This document shows, in pieces, positions 52,195-60,183 of a stretch of DNA of 64,000 nt. Location: NCBI RefSeq assembly GCF_003342675.1, contig NZ_CP031148.1, positions 2,294,001 through 2,358,000 on the forward strand. Direction: 5' to 3'. Under the pieces are notes generated by a model, which was not told the DNA's origin, searched no databases, and worked only from the letters and a program-made list of their open reading frames with translations. A program made the translations under genes and the position numbers. Source of the stretch: Haloplanus rubicundus (GTDB taxonomy: Archaea > Halobacteriota > Halobacteria > Halobacteriales > Haloferacaceae). The first letter of the stretch is position 1. The number at the start of each line of letters is the position of its first letter.

Positions 52195-52775
52195 GCCGGC
52201 GAACCCGCCGCATCGTCGCGCTGGTCGCCCTCTGTATAGCGGCCAGCATGGCGCTCGGCGTCGGGAGCTACAGTTCGGTGTCGGCCGAGCGGAGCGTGAG
52301 CGTGAGCGTCGTTCCGCCGGAGGAGGCGTATCTCGGGTTCGACGAAAATCTCCGGTGTGGCCCCGGTAACAGCGCCGGGGTCGGCAACGGGCAACCGTTC
52401 CTCCACAATCAGTTCGCAGCCGACATCGACGACATCAAGTTGCGGGTCACGGCGCTCGGTGGATACGTCCGCGTCAGAGCGGACGAGTCGCCGAAGGGAG
52501 CGCCCGCCAAACAGCTAACTCCGAACGACCCGACGGCGACCCTCGTCTTCGAGGACACGTACGGGCCGGGAAGCAGCGTCGAACTGGAGATATACGGCCC
52601 GAGCGGCGTCGGAACCAAAGACGGTGCCGACGAACTGCGGATCGAACTCGTCGAAGCGACGGGGCCGAACGTCCGCGTCGCGGGCGCGGACAAGACGTAC
52701 GAGGTGAACTGCCCCGATCAGTATTCGCCGCCGGAAGGTGAGGGGAGTGGCGAGAACGGCGGCGGTCAGGACTGA
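52191..52775 (+). CDS. DUF1102-like secreted protein C
   Basis: 194 aa. Signal peptide (residues 1-32) with the SipW-like GVGSYSSVSA; the mature end ERSVSVSVVPPEEAYLGF matches the other DUF1102 proteins. Two Cys (CGPGNSAG and CPDQYSPP) could bridge the ends. The core is beta-rich (FEDTYGPGSSVELEIYGPSG); the C-terminus is Gly/Glu rich. It is translationally coupled to the HTH regulator, so the regulator and a cargo protein are made together. Confidence 0.75.
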   Translation: MSRRTRRIVALVALCIAASMALGVGSYSSVSAERSVSVSVVPPEEAYLGFDENLRCGPGNSAGVGNGQPFLHNQFAADIDDIKLRVTALGGYVRVRADESPKGAPAKQLTPNDPTATLVFEDTYGPGSSVELEIYGPSGVGTKDGADELRIELVEATGPNVRVAGADKTYEVNCPDQYSPPEGEGSGENGGGQD

Positions 52776-52870
52776 GAGGCGTCCCGTTCCCGGGATCGAC
52801 CCCGCACAGTTATTCACGTGCGGAGCGGTCGCTTGGCCATGACGCCGGCTATCGACGGAAGTGGTTCCCC

Positions 52871-53815
52871 GTGACCGACCGCACACCCGATCTTCACCCC
52901 GAGGCGAGAGAGATACTCGACCGGGTCGACCTCCCGCCGACCCACGCGCTGTCGGTCGACGGCGCCCGGGAAGCGCTCCGTGACCTACTGGTCAGCGACG
53001 ACCCGCCGGACGACGACCTGACGGTGCGCAATCTGTCGATTCCCGGCCCCGACGGGCCGGAGGCGCCCCTCGACGTGCGAGCGTACACGCCACTCGGCAC
53101 CGACGACCGTCCCGTCCTCGTCTACTTCCACGGCGGCGGCTGGGTGCGCGGCGACCTCGACACCCACGACGGCCTGTGTCGCCTCCTCGCCGACGCCGCG
53201 AACTGCGTCGTCGTCTCGGTGGACTACCGGCGCGCGCCGGAACACCGCTTCCCGATCCCCGTTCGCGACGCCTACGCGGCGACGGCGTGGGCGGCCGAAC
53301 ACGCGGAGGTGGTCGGCGGCGACCCGGACCGAATCGCGGTCGGCGGCGACAGCGCGGGCGGGAACCTCGCCGCCGCGGTGACGCTTTTGGCCCGCGAGCG
53401 CGACGGGCCGGAGGTCGACCATCAGGTCCTGCTCTATCCGGTCACGGATTACGACCTCGACACCGACTCGTATCACGCGAACGCCGAGGGCTTCCTGCTC
53501 TCGCGGGCGAGCATGCGCTGGTACTGGGCGCGCTACCTCGACGACGAACTGGACGGCGCGAACCCCTACGCGTCGCCGCTTCGAGCGCCCGACCTCTCGG
53601 GGCTGCCGTCGGCGACGGTCGTCACCGCGGGCTACGACCCGCTCCACGACGAAGGTGCGGCGTACGCCGACCGACTGCGCGAGGCGGGCGTCGAAGTTAC
53701 CCACGCGGACTATCCGGGGATGGTCCACGTATTCGCGTCGTTCCCGGACCTGGAGCGGGCACGGGACGCACGGGAGACGATTGCGGCCGATCTGGCGGCG
53801 GCGTTCGGCCGGTGA
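52871..53815 (+). CDS. Alpha/beta hydrolase, HSL-type esterase
   Basis: 314 aa with a GTG start. Oxyanion hole HGGGW at residues 87-91, nucleophile Ser161 in GDSAGG, Asp256 (YDPLHDEG) and His286 (GMVHVF): the complete triad of the hormone-sensitive-lipase family of esterases. No signal peptide, cytoplasmic. Stand-alone; the ester substrate is unknown. Confidence 0.93.
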   Translation: MTDRTPDLHPEAREILDRVDLPPTHALSVDGAREALRDLLVSDDPPDDDLTVRNLSIPGPDGPEAPLDVRAYTPLGTDDRPVLVYFHGGGWVRGDLDTHDGLCRLLADAANCVVVSVDYRRAPEHRFPIPVRDAYAATAWAAEHAEVVGGDPDRIAVGGDSAGGNLAAAVTLLARERDGPEVDHQVLLYPVTDYDLDTDSYHANAEGFLLSRASMRWYWARYLDDELDGANPYASPLRAPDLSGLPSATVVTAGYDPLHDEGAAYADRLREAGVEVTHADYPGMVHVFASFPDLERARDARETIAADLAAAFGR

Positions 53816-53867
53816 CGGCGTCGCCCGTCACGGACGCCTTTTACGTCGGGCGCCCGTAATCTGGGAT

Positions 53868-54206
53868 ATGCTACTGATCCGCGGTACGGGCGGCGACACG
53901 ACGCTCACCGGGACGGTTTACGAACGGGGTGAGCGCGCGCCGTCGTTCCAGGGCGCGCCCGACGAGGACGCCGCCTACGTGTGGGTCTGCGACGAGTTCT
54001 ACGAGGTCGAAAGCGGCGGCTCGACCACGCGGATCGACGGCGAGGAGAAACGGATCGCGTTCGAGTCTCCGATGCCCCGCGGCTTCGACACGCGCGAACA
54101 GGCCATCGAGGCGGCGAAAGAGCACCTCCGAACCCAGTTCGCCCGCGTCGGCGTCCCGGAGTCGACGGTCACCGTCGAGATAGAGAAAGCGGAACCGATA
54201 GAGTAG
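53868..54206 (+). CDS. Conserved small acidic protein
   Basis: 112 aa, acidic, soluble. Begins MLLIRGTGGDTTLTGTVYERGE with a central DEDAAYVWVCDEFYEVESGG segment and a C-terminal helix (TREQAIEAAKEHLRTQF). I recall similar haloarchaeal conserved proteins but cannot give a domain name or function. It starts 53 bp after the esterase gene on the same strand. Confidence 0.7.
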   Translation: MLLIRGTGGDTTLTGTVYERGERAPSFQGAPDEDAAYVWVCDEFYEVESGGSTTRIDGEEKRIAFESPMPRGFDTREQAIEAAKEHLRTQFARVGVPESTVTVEIEKAEPIE

Positions 54207-54231
54207 CCGGGCCGCGGGACCGACCGTCGCC

Positions 54232-54254
54232 GGCGGCTCTTCCGAGCCACCGCC
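54232..54254 (+). terminator. Hairpin after the small acidic protein gene
   Basis: GGCGGCTC-TTCC-GAGCC-A-CCGCC forms a stem with a one-base bulge and a 4-nt loop, about 25 nt after the stop. It is GC-rich without a T-tract. Confidence 0.3.
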
Positions 54255-54321
54255 CGCCGATGTTCGCCGCTCGACGCCTTCCGCGTTCTGGCGACGCGTT
54301 GCCACACCGAGGCCGCCGCGT

Positions 54322-55563
54322 TCAGAACTCCACGTCCCACCGCACGTCGTCGTACGTGCGGACGAACGCCGAATCCAGTCGCTCCTCGAACTTCCGTCGG
54401 AGCGCCGCCTTCTCGTCGACGCCGATGCGTGCCAGCGCGTCCGCACGCTCGACGACCGTCGGCGGGCCACGCGAGACGGCCACGTCCCGCAGTATCTGCC
54501 GGGTGAGGCGGTCCCGCGCGTCGGCGTCGCGGGTGAGGCCGGCCGGCGCTTCGACGCGATAACACAGATCCTCGCGGGGGTCGTAGACGACGAAGAAGGT
54601 GACCTCGTAGTCGGCGGGGTCGCGCCGTCGCTCGACGCCGAGGGCGTCGCCGTCGGCCGCGAGGGTCCGATCCGAGCCGCCGCGGGAGCGAAACCAGTTG
54701 GTAAACGTGAGGCGGTGGCCTGCCGTATCGTCGCTGTCGTCGCTCGGTTCGAGCAGTCGCGTGAAGAACGCGGTGTCGTCAACCCACGGCGCGTCGACGC
54801 CCTTCTCGCGTAGGGCGCGCGTGATCAGCTTCGCGGAGGGGTTCTTGACGAAACCTCCGAGGGCCACGTCCCGGTCCAGCATCCGTTCGACGAGGCGGAC
54901 GTAGTTCTCGACGATGGCTCGGGGTTTGGCCTCCGTCGTCAGCGCGCCGAGTTCGGCGTCCCGGTCCTGCCAGTTGAGGAGTTCCTTCGGGTAGAGGGGC
55001 CCGTCGAGGAGCAGGCAGTCGGAGACGACGTCGGCGTGTTCGAGCGCGTGAGAGCTCTCGGCGAGATAGAGCGCGAGGGCGTGGACGACGCCCTCGGCGT
55101 AGCGGTTCACGCGCGGGGCGTGCAGAATCTTCCGTCGGAAGTAGCCCTCGTCGCGGCGCACCCAGTCGGTGCCGAGCGAGAGCGTCGGGTCGTTGGCGTG
55201 GACCGTCGTCACCAGACTCCGGGCGCGATGGAGGTCCAGATCGGAGGGGTCGGCGGCCATCGCGGCGTGAGCCACGTCGAGGACGAGGCCGTTCTTGAAC
55301 GTGGTCGGGTTGATCGTCCCCGAGTCGAGGCCGTGGACGGTCGGGTAGGGGGTGTCGACGAGGGCGACGTCGTCGACGGCGACGGCGCGGAGGCGACGTT
55401 CCCCGAGGGGGTCGAGGACCGTCCGCCCGTCGACCCGGAGGGGATCGAGCCACTCCTCGAACGCCGTCCGCGCCAGGTCGTCGTGGTCGCCGTCGTCGAC
55501 GCGGCGACCGAGCAGTCCAGCGAGGTCGGCGACTTCCTCGACGTGGACCGGATCGAGTGTCAT
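54322..55563 (-). CDS. nurA: NurA-family nuclease
   Basis: 413 aa. Metal-binding positions expected for NurA: HGLDSGTI (the first acidic residue near residue 85) and LLDGPLYP in the middle, plus a second domain with VAVSRGPPTVVERADALAR. NurA is a 5-prime to 3-prime nuclease that acts with HerA and Mre11-Rad50 in end resection. The HerA-like gene is 8.5 kb away with the surface cluster in between. The start at 55563 is chosen over 55587. Confidence 0.82.
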   Translation of the reverse strand: MTLDPVHVEEVADLAGLLGRRVDDGDHDDLARTAFEEWLDPLRVDGRTVLDPLGERRLRAVAVDDVALVDTPYPTVHGLDSGTINPTTFKNGLVLDVAHAAMAADPSDLDLHRARSLVTTVHANDPTLSLGTDWVRRDEGYFRRKILHAPRVNRYAEGVVHALALYLAESSHALEHADVVSDCLLLDGPLYPKELLNWQDRDAELGALTTEAKPRAIVENYVRLVERMLDRDVALGGFVKNPSAKLITRALREKGVDAPWVDDTAFFTRLLEPSDDSDDTAGHRLTFTNWFRSRGGSDRTLAADGDALGVERRRDPADYEVTFFVVYDPREDLCYRVEAPAGLTRDADARDRLTRQILRDVAVSRGPPTVVERADALARIGVDEKAALRRKFEERLDSAFVRTYDDVRWDVEF

Positions 55564-55675
55564 AGGGCACCAACCGACCGGAGGCACAAATATCGTCGCG
55601 TTCGACGGCGGGGCGGAGCCGGCGATTCCCGCCGGAAGACGGCACCCTCATACTCGTCGGTGGACTAGGGGCGGT

Positions 55676-56329
55676 ATGGACACGGCCGCGGTGGCGTTCG
55701 ACCTCGACGACACGCTCGCGGTCACGCGGATCGACCGAGCGACGCTCCTGGCGGAGGCGCTCCGCGACGTCGACGCCCCGCAGCGCTCGCGGGAGGCGTA
55801 TCTGCAGGCCCACGCCGAGAACCTGACGGCCCGGAGCCGGGAGCCGGTGTTCGAGCGGCTGTTCGAGGACGAGAACGTCGACGCGGCCGCGGTGGCGGCG
55901 GCGTATCGCGACCGGGTGAACGCCGCGCTCGAACCGGTTCCGGGCGTCGAGCGGATGTTGGCCGACCTCCGCGAGCGCTATCGACTCGGCCTGCTGACCA
56001 ACGGGCCGGTGGTAGCCCAGCGCTCGAAACTCGAGGCGCTGGGGTGGGTCGACGCGTTCGACGCCGCCCTCGTGACCGGCGAACTCGCGGCCGGCAAGCC
56101 CGAACCGGCGGCGTTCGAGTCGCTGCTGGCCGAACTCGGCACCGACGCGTCGGAGACGGTGTTCGTCGGCAACGACGTGACCGCCGACGTGGGGGGGGCG
56201 GTCGCCGCCGGCATCGACGCGGTGCAGGTGTGTTACCCCGGCGGCCCGTCCCGCGACCCCGACGCGTTCGCCCACGTGGAACGCGACGAACTCGCGGCCG
56301 AACTACCGCGGATTCTCGCGGCGCGTTAA
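55676..56329 (+). CDS. HAD-superfamily hydrolase
   Basis: 217 aa. Motif I FDLDDTLAV (Asp9, Asp11), motif II LLTNGP, motif III Lys in GELAAGKPEPAAF, motif IV VFVGNDVTADVGGA. The alpha-helical cap between residues about 18-80 places it in subfamily I, phosphoglycolate phosphatase/YjjG-like. Its TAA stop overlaps the convergent gene in TTAA at 56326-56329. Confidence 0.88.
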   Translation: MDTAAVAFDLDDTLAVTRIDRATLLAEALRDVDAPQRSREAYLQAHAENLTARSREPVFERLFEDENVDAAAVAAAYRDRVNAALEPVPGVERMLADLRERYRLGLLTNGPVVAQRSKLEALGWVDAFDAALVTGELAAGKPEPAAFESLLAELGTDASETVFVGNDVTADVGGAVAAGIDAVQVCYPGGPSRDPDAFAHVERDELAAELPRILAAR

Positions 56330-56697
56330 GCACTCACCGCCGCCTCGACGACACGCAGGACCCGCTTCACCTCGGCGCCGTTCTCGACGAAGACGACCGT
56401 CCGCGGTGGCTCGGTCGCTTTGGGGCGGACGCGGAGGCCGGCGTCGCGGGCGGCGTCGAGGGTAGCCTCCGGGCCGGCTTCGAACACGATCCGGGCGCGC
56501 TCGGGGTGGACGAAGACGACCGCGAGCGGCCGGTCGGCGGCGCGAACACGGTAGGCGCGGGCGCCGTTCGGCGTCGGCTCCACGTCCGGGTCGGCGTCGG
56601 TCACCGTCACGTCCGCGAGGCCGTCCTCGTGGCCGACGAGATCGGAGGCGAGGAGCTGAGCGATGCGCACGCCGTCGTCGAGTTCGTGGGAGACCAT
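56326..56697 (-). CDS. Conserved hypothetical protein
   Basis: 123 aa with this start. An alpha/beta domain: VSHELDDGVRIAQLLASDLVG, a beta hairpin region with YRVRAADRPLAVVFVHPERARIVFEAG, and C-terminal TVVFVENGAEVKRVLRVVEAAVSA. An ATG at 56733 would add 12 residues, but that ATG falls inside the arm of a large inverted repeat, so 56697 is favoured. No family recognised. Confidence 0.6.
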   Translation of the reverse strand: MVSHELDDGVRIAQLLASDLVGHEDGLADVTVTDADPDVEPTPNGARAYRVRAADRPLAVVFVHPERARIVFEAGPEATLDAARDAGLRVRPKATEPPRTVVFVENGAEVKRVLRVVEAAVSA

Positions 56698-56731
56698 GGG
56701 TGTGGTAGGGTTCGGAGGGGTTTCAACACTC

Positions 56732-56811
56732 ATACTGTTGGCTGTAACTGTTTCAAGATGTCCGCAACCCCGGGATGGCGGACATCTTGATTGACTTACA
56801 GCCGGCAGTAT
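56732..56811 (-). repeat. Nested symmetric inverted repeat after the DUF2240 gene
   Basis: Outer arms 56732-56747 and 56796-56811 match at 14 of 16 positions; inner arms CAAGATGTCCGC (56754-56765) and GCGGACATCTTG (56778-56789) match perfectly over 12 bp. Outer and inner arms are separated by exactly 6 nt on both sides; the loop is 12 nt. The element abuts the stop codon of the DUF2240 gene (minus strand). Layout resembles the 11407-11474 element: 12-nt loop, 12- or 13-bp inner arm, fixed gap, outer arm. Confidence 0.75.
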
Positions 56812-57257
56812 CAGTCTTCGAGTTCGGCCAGCGCACGCCCGGCGACGTCGCCGACGGCGACGCCACGGCCGCGGGCGTAGAGGACGGCCGCGGCCTCGAT
56901 GGTGACGCCGAGTTCCCGCTGGCGTTCGTTGATGGCGGCGACGGCCGTCTGTTTCTCGACGCCGGCGTCGGTCAGCGCCGAGAGAACGCGCTCGAAGGTG
57001 GACTGCTCGCGGAGGACGGACTCGTCGGGGACGAAGCCGTCGGGGACGGCGACGCCAGCGGGGTCGAACTCGGCGACGAGATCGTCGCCCTCACGGGAGA
57101 GGAGGCCCCGGCCGGCGGCCACGTCGACGAGGCGTTTGGCCTGATCGGGCGTGAACCAGTCGCGGTCGAGCGACAGCGCGACCACGAACTCCCCCTCGCC
57201 GAGGCGTTCGCGCCCCCGGTCGCGGAAGGGCGCGGCCACGGCAGCCTCGAGACTCAT
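56811..57257 (-). CDS. DUF2240-family protein
   Basis: 148 aa, soluble, acidic. The sequence SLDRDWFTPDQAKRLVDVAAGRGLL, DPAGVAVPDGFVPDESVL, and a helical C-terminal AAAVLYARGRGVAVGDVAGRALAELE correspond, from memory, to haloarchaeal DUF2240. No catalytic motif is visible. Its first codon is 94 bp from rps8e, which is transcribed the other way. Confidence 0.75.
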   Translation of the reverse strand: MSLEAAVAAPFRDRGRERLGEGEFVVALSLDRDWFTPDQAKRLVDVAAGRGLLSREGDDLVAEFDPAGVAVPDGFVPDESVLREQSTFERVLSALTDAGVEKQTAVAAINERQRELGVTIEAAAVLYARGRGVAVGDVAGRALAELED

Positions 57258-57351
57258 GACACACAGACCGGCGGGCCGCCCACTAAATCCTGTCGTGTGC
57301 GCACTTCTCCGTTTCGAGCGATTCAAGTAGTTGCTTGGACTGGATAGCGGT

Positions 57352-57726
57352 ATGAAAGACCAGGGACGCTCCACGCGGAAGCGCACTGGGGGCCGCCTCC
57401 GGCCCTTCCGAAACAAGAAGCGGTACCAGCTCGGCCGCCAGCCGGCCGAGACGACGGTCGGCGAACCCCGATTCCAGACCGTCGACGCCCGCGGCAACGA
57501 GACGAAGACCCGGGCGCTCGCGACGAACGTCGCCCACGTCGCCGTCGACGGCGAGACGGTCGAAGCCGACATCGAGAACGTCGTCGACAACCCCTCGAAC
57601 ACCAACTACGCCCGCCGGAACATCATCACGAAAGGCGCCATCCTCGAGACGAGCGAGGGGCGCGCCCGCGTCACGTCCCGCCCGGGACAGAGCGGGCAGG
57701 TCAACGCGGTGCTGGTCGACGAGTAG
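57352..57726 (+). CDS. rps8e: 30S ribosomal protein S8e
   Basis: 124 aa, full-length. N-terminal MKDQGRSTRKRTGGRLRPFR and central GEPRFQTVDARGNETKTRAL, NYARRNIITKGAILETSEGRARVTSRPGQSGQVNAVLV are diagnostic of S8e. The start at 57352 is the conserved MKDQGRS. The gene is divergent from DUF2240. Confidence 0.97.
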   Translation: MKDQGRSTRKRTGGRLRPFRNKKRYQLGRQPAETTVGEPRFQTVDARGNETKTRALATNVAHVAVDGETVEADIENVVDNPSNTNYARRNIITKGAILETSEGRARVTSRPGQSGQVNAVLVDE

Positions 57727-57743
57727 GGCTTTTCTAACGACGC

Positions 57744-58745
57744 TTACGGCGTCGGCGCCGCCTTCTGTAGCGCCGTCTCGGCGATGTTGCCGCCGTAGTC
57801 GGCGCTCCGGGAGAGGGAGTCGACGACGAGACCGAGCAGTTGCGCCCGCGTCGGATCGAGTTCGCGGAGGAGTTCGTCGATGGAGCGGGCGTGGCTGTCG
57901 ATGCCCTGCACCGACTCGCGGGCCTCGTTCGCCTCGCGGGTCGCCTCGTCGCTTCCGTCGAGGAAGAGCGCGTCCATCGCGACGTCGATGACGTTCGCGG
58001 CGTCGGCGTGGAGGCCGCCGAGTGCCTCGGTCACGTCCTCGGGAAGCGGCTCGTCGAAGTTGAGCGAGAGGTGGGCGATCTTCGTGGCGTGGTCGGCGAC
58101 GCGTTCGAGCTGTCGGGCCGCGGACTGGTAGTCGAAACACACCTCGCGGGAGACGCCGAGTTCTTCGGCCGCCCGGGGGCTGCGAAGCGTCGCCCGGAAG
58201 ATGCGCGAAACGACCATCCACAGGCGGTCCACGTCGTCGTCCCGCTGGATCACGTCGCGCGCGAGGTCCTCGTCGAGGTCGATCAGCGCCGTCACCGCGT
58301 CCTCGAGCATCGAGAGGGCGATCAGCCGCATTCGGGTGACGGCGTTGTTGATCGAGAGTTCGGAGGAGTCGAGCAGGTCCCGGATGACCACCCTGTCACG
58401 GGTCTCCTCGAGCACTTCGAGGCCGACGAGGCTCTGGGTGGCCTGCCTGATCGTGCGGCGCTGATCGGTCGTGATCCGCGCGCTCTCCAGTGCGATGATG
58501 TCGAATCCGCTGACGTACATCGTCATGACGGCACGAATGAGTTCCTCCCCGGCGAGTTCGCCGATGTCGAGCGTGCCTTCCGTCCGCTCGTCGCCGGTTC
58601 GTGGCGTCAGAAAGAGGGAGTCCCCCTCGGGATAGAAGGCCACCTCGCTGCCCGCCGACACGCCGTTGTCGGTCGCCCAGTCTTTCGGGATCGACACGGT
58701 GTACGTCGATCCACCGGTCACCTGCACCTTTCGGGTCTCGACCAT
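57744..58745 (-). CDS. AbrB-PhoU phosphate regulator
   Basis: 333 aa. The N-terminal SpoVT/AbrB-type swapped-hairpin DNA-binding domain (RKVQVTGGSTYTVSIPKDWA ... GSEVAFYPEGDSLFLTP) is followed by two PhoU-like helical domains (about residues 115-220 and 225-333). PhoU modules couple Pst transporter state to gene control. The gene lies divergent from pstS across a 325-bp region, so it probably represses the pst operon when phosphate is sufficient. Confidence 0.85.
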   Translation of the reverse strand: MVETRKVQVTGGSTYTVSIPKDWATDNGVSAGSEVAFYPEGDSLFLTPRTGDERTEGTLDIGELAGEELIRAVMTMYVSGFDIIALESARITTDQRRTIRQATQSLVGLEVLEETRDRVVIRDLLDSSELSINNAVTRMRLIALSMLEDAVTALIDLDEDLARDVIQRDDDVDRLWMVVSRIFRATLRSPRAAEELGVSREVCFDYQSAARQLERVADHATKIAHLSLNFDEPLPEDVTEALGGLHADAANVIDVAMDALFLDGSDEATREANEARESVQGIDSHARSIDELLRELDPTRAQLLGLVVDSLSRSADYGGNIAETALQKAAPTP

Positions 58746-59070
58746 ACGCGGACAGTACGGACTCGCCGAGATAAAACCATTCATATCTATATACCCTTGC
58801 CGGAAGCACGGGGGACGCGTGGACGAACACGCCGATTCGATGTCTGGTGTGACCCCGATTCGTCGACGGTGCGGTACTGGGTAGTAATCTAACGACGCAC
58901 TTAGAGACAGTTATACGTCCTATCTATCGCTCAATAGCCGATTTTTCGCTATTCGTTCGTGCAGCCACTCGGTCCGAACACCCACGAATTCCACGTTATC
59001 CGTTGCCGTACCAACTTCTATATAGTTATAATAGAAGGGTACTTACGTCACAGTCGACCAGCATCGGGTG
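58746..59070. promoter_or_regulatory. Phosphate-regulon control region
   Basis: A 325-bp, relatively AT-rich intergenic region with no ORF. TTTTAT on the minus strand (58771-58776) sits about 28 bases before the AbrB-PhoU ATG. TCTATATA occurs at 58786-58793 (near the regulator start) and again at 59017-59024 (pstS side). AATAGC (58933-58938) / GCTATT (58948-58953) form an inverted repeat of 6 bp in the middle. Candidate binding sites for the AbrB-PhoU regulator. Confidence 0.5.
59015..59037 (+). promoter_or_regulatory. Inverted repeat at the pstS promoter
   Basis: CTTCTAT (59015-59021) and ATAGAAG (59031-59037) are perfect 7-bp arms around ATAGTTATA. It lies about 34 bases before the pstS ATG and overlaps the likely TATA box. 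Confidence 0.5.
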
Positions 59071-60075
59071 ATGACGGAGGAATCCACGAGTGGACGCGTG
59101 TCGCGCCGAAAGTTCCTCGCGGCGACCGGGACGGTCGGCGCCGTCGGGCTCGCCGGCTGTACCCAGAGCGGGGGCGGCGGTGGCGGTGACGGGGGCGACG
59201 GCGAACTCTCCGGCACCATCGACATCGCGGGCAGTTCCACGGTGTTCCCGCTCGCGACGGCGATGGCCGAACGGTTCCAGGAGGAGCACTCCGAGGTCAA
59301 CATCAACATCCAGTCCACGGGGTCGGGCGGCGGCTTCGCGAACCACTTCTGCCCCGGCCGTACCGACTTCAACAACGCGTCGCGGCCCATCCAGCCGCCG
59401 GAGGAGGACGCGTGTTCCGAGAACGGTATCACGCCGGTCGAGATGACCGTCGCGACGGACGCGCTGACGGTAGTCGTCAACAACGAGGCCGACTGGGTCG
59501 ACTGCATGACCGTCGAGGAACTCCAGCAGATCTGGTCGGCCGAAGAACCGCCGGAGACCTGGAGCGAGGTAAACTCCGACTGGCCGGATCAACCCCTCGA
59601 ACTCTACGGCCCGACGGACGCCTCCGGCACCTACGACTACTTCATCGAGGCCATTCTCGGCGAGGAGGGACCGGGCCACCGCCAGGACTACTCCGCCACC
59701 GAGCAGGACCGCACGATCATCCAGGGCGTCGAGGGCTCCGCGGGCGCCATCGGCTACCTCGGCTTCGCGTACTACTCCCAGAACCAGGACCGAGTGAAAG
59801 CGCTCGGTATCGACGACGGGAGCGGCTGTGTCGAACCCTCGCTCGAAACGGCGCGTGCCGGCGAGTACACGCCCCTCGCCCGTCCGCTGTTCACCTACGC
59901 CAAACAGGAGGCGCTGGCGGAGGACCACGTCGCCGAGTTCGCGCGCTACTGGATCGAGAACGCCAGCAGTCAGGACATCGTCGCCGACGAAGTCGGCTAC
60001 GTCCCCCTGAGCGACGAGGACCAGCAAGCCGCGATGGACGCCCTCGAGACGGCCATCGAGAACGCCCAGGGCTGA
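59071..60075 (+). CDS. pstS: Phosphate-binding lipoprotein
   Basis: 334 aa. Tat motif SRRKFLAATG (RR at residues 12-13) and lipobox LAGC (Cys30). Phosphate-binding domain begins GTIDIAGSSTVFPLATAMAERFQEEH with IQSTGSGGGFANHFC, typical of PstS. An in-frame GTG at 59068 precedes the ATG by one codon. First gene of pstSCAB. Extracellular high-affinity phosphate capture. Confidence 0.94.
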   Translation: MTEESTSGRVSRRKFLAATGTVGAVGLAGCTQSGGGGGGDGGDGELSGTIDIAGSSTVFPLATAMAERFQEEHSEVNINIQSTGSGGGFANHFCPGRTDFNNASRPIQPPEEDACSENGITPVEMTVATDALTVVVNNEADWVDCMTVEELQQIWSAEEPPETWSEVNSDWPDQPLELYGPTDASGTYDYFIEAILGEEGPGHRQDYSATEQDRTIIQGVEGSAGAIGYLGFAYYSQNQDRVKALGIDDGSGCVEPSLETARAGEYTPLARPLFTYAKQEALAEDHVAEFARYWIENASSQDIVADEVGYVPLSDEDQQAAMDALETAIENAQG

Positions 60076-60183
60076 GACGATGTCCGGAGCCGTTCGCCGA
60101 CGGGGTGTCGCGACCCACCGGCGATGGCTCACGGCGCCGAACGAAGAGCTTTTTCCACCGAGCGAAGAATCGACCCACGTTAG

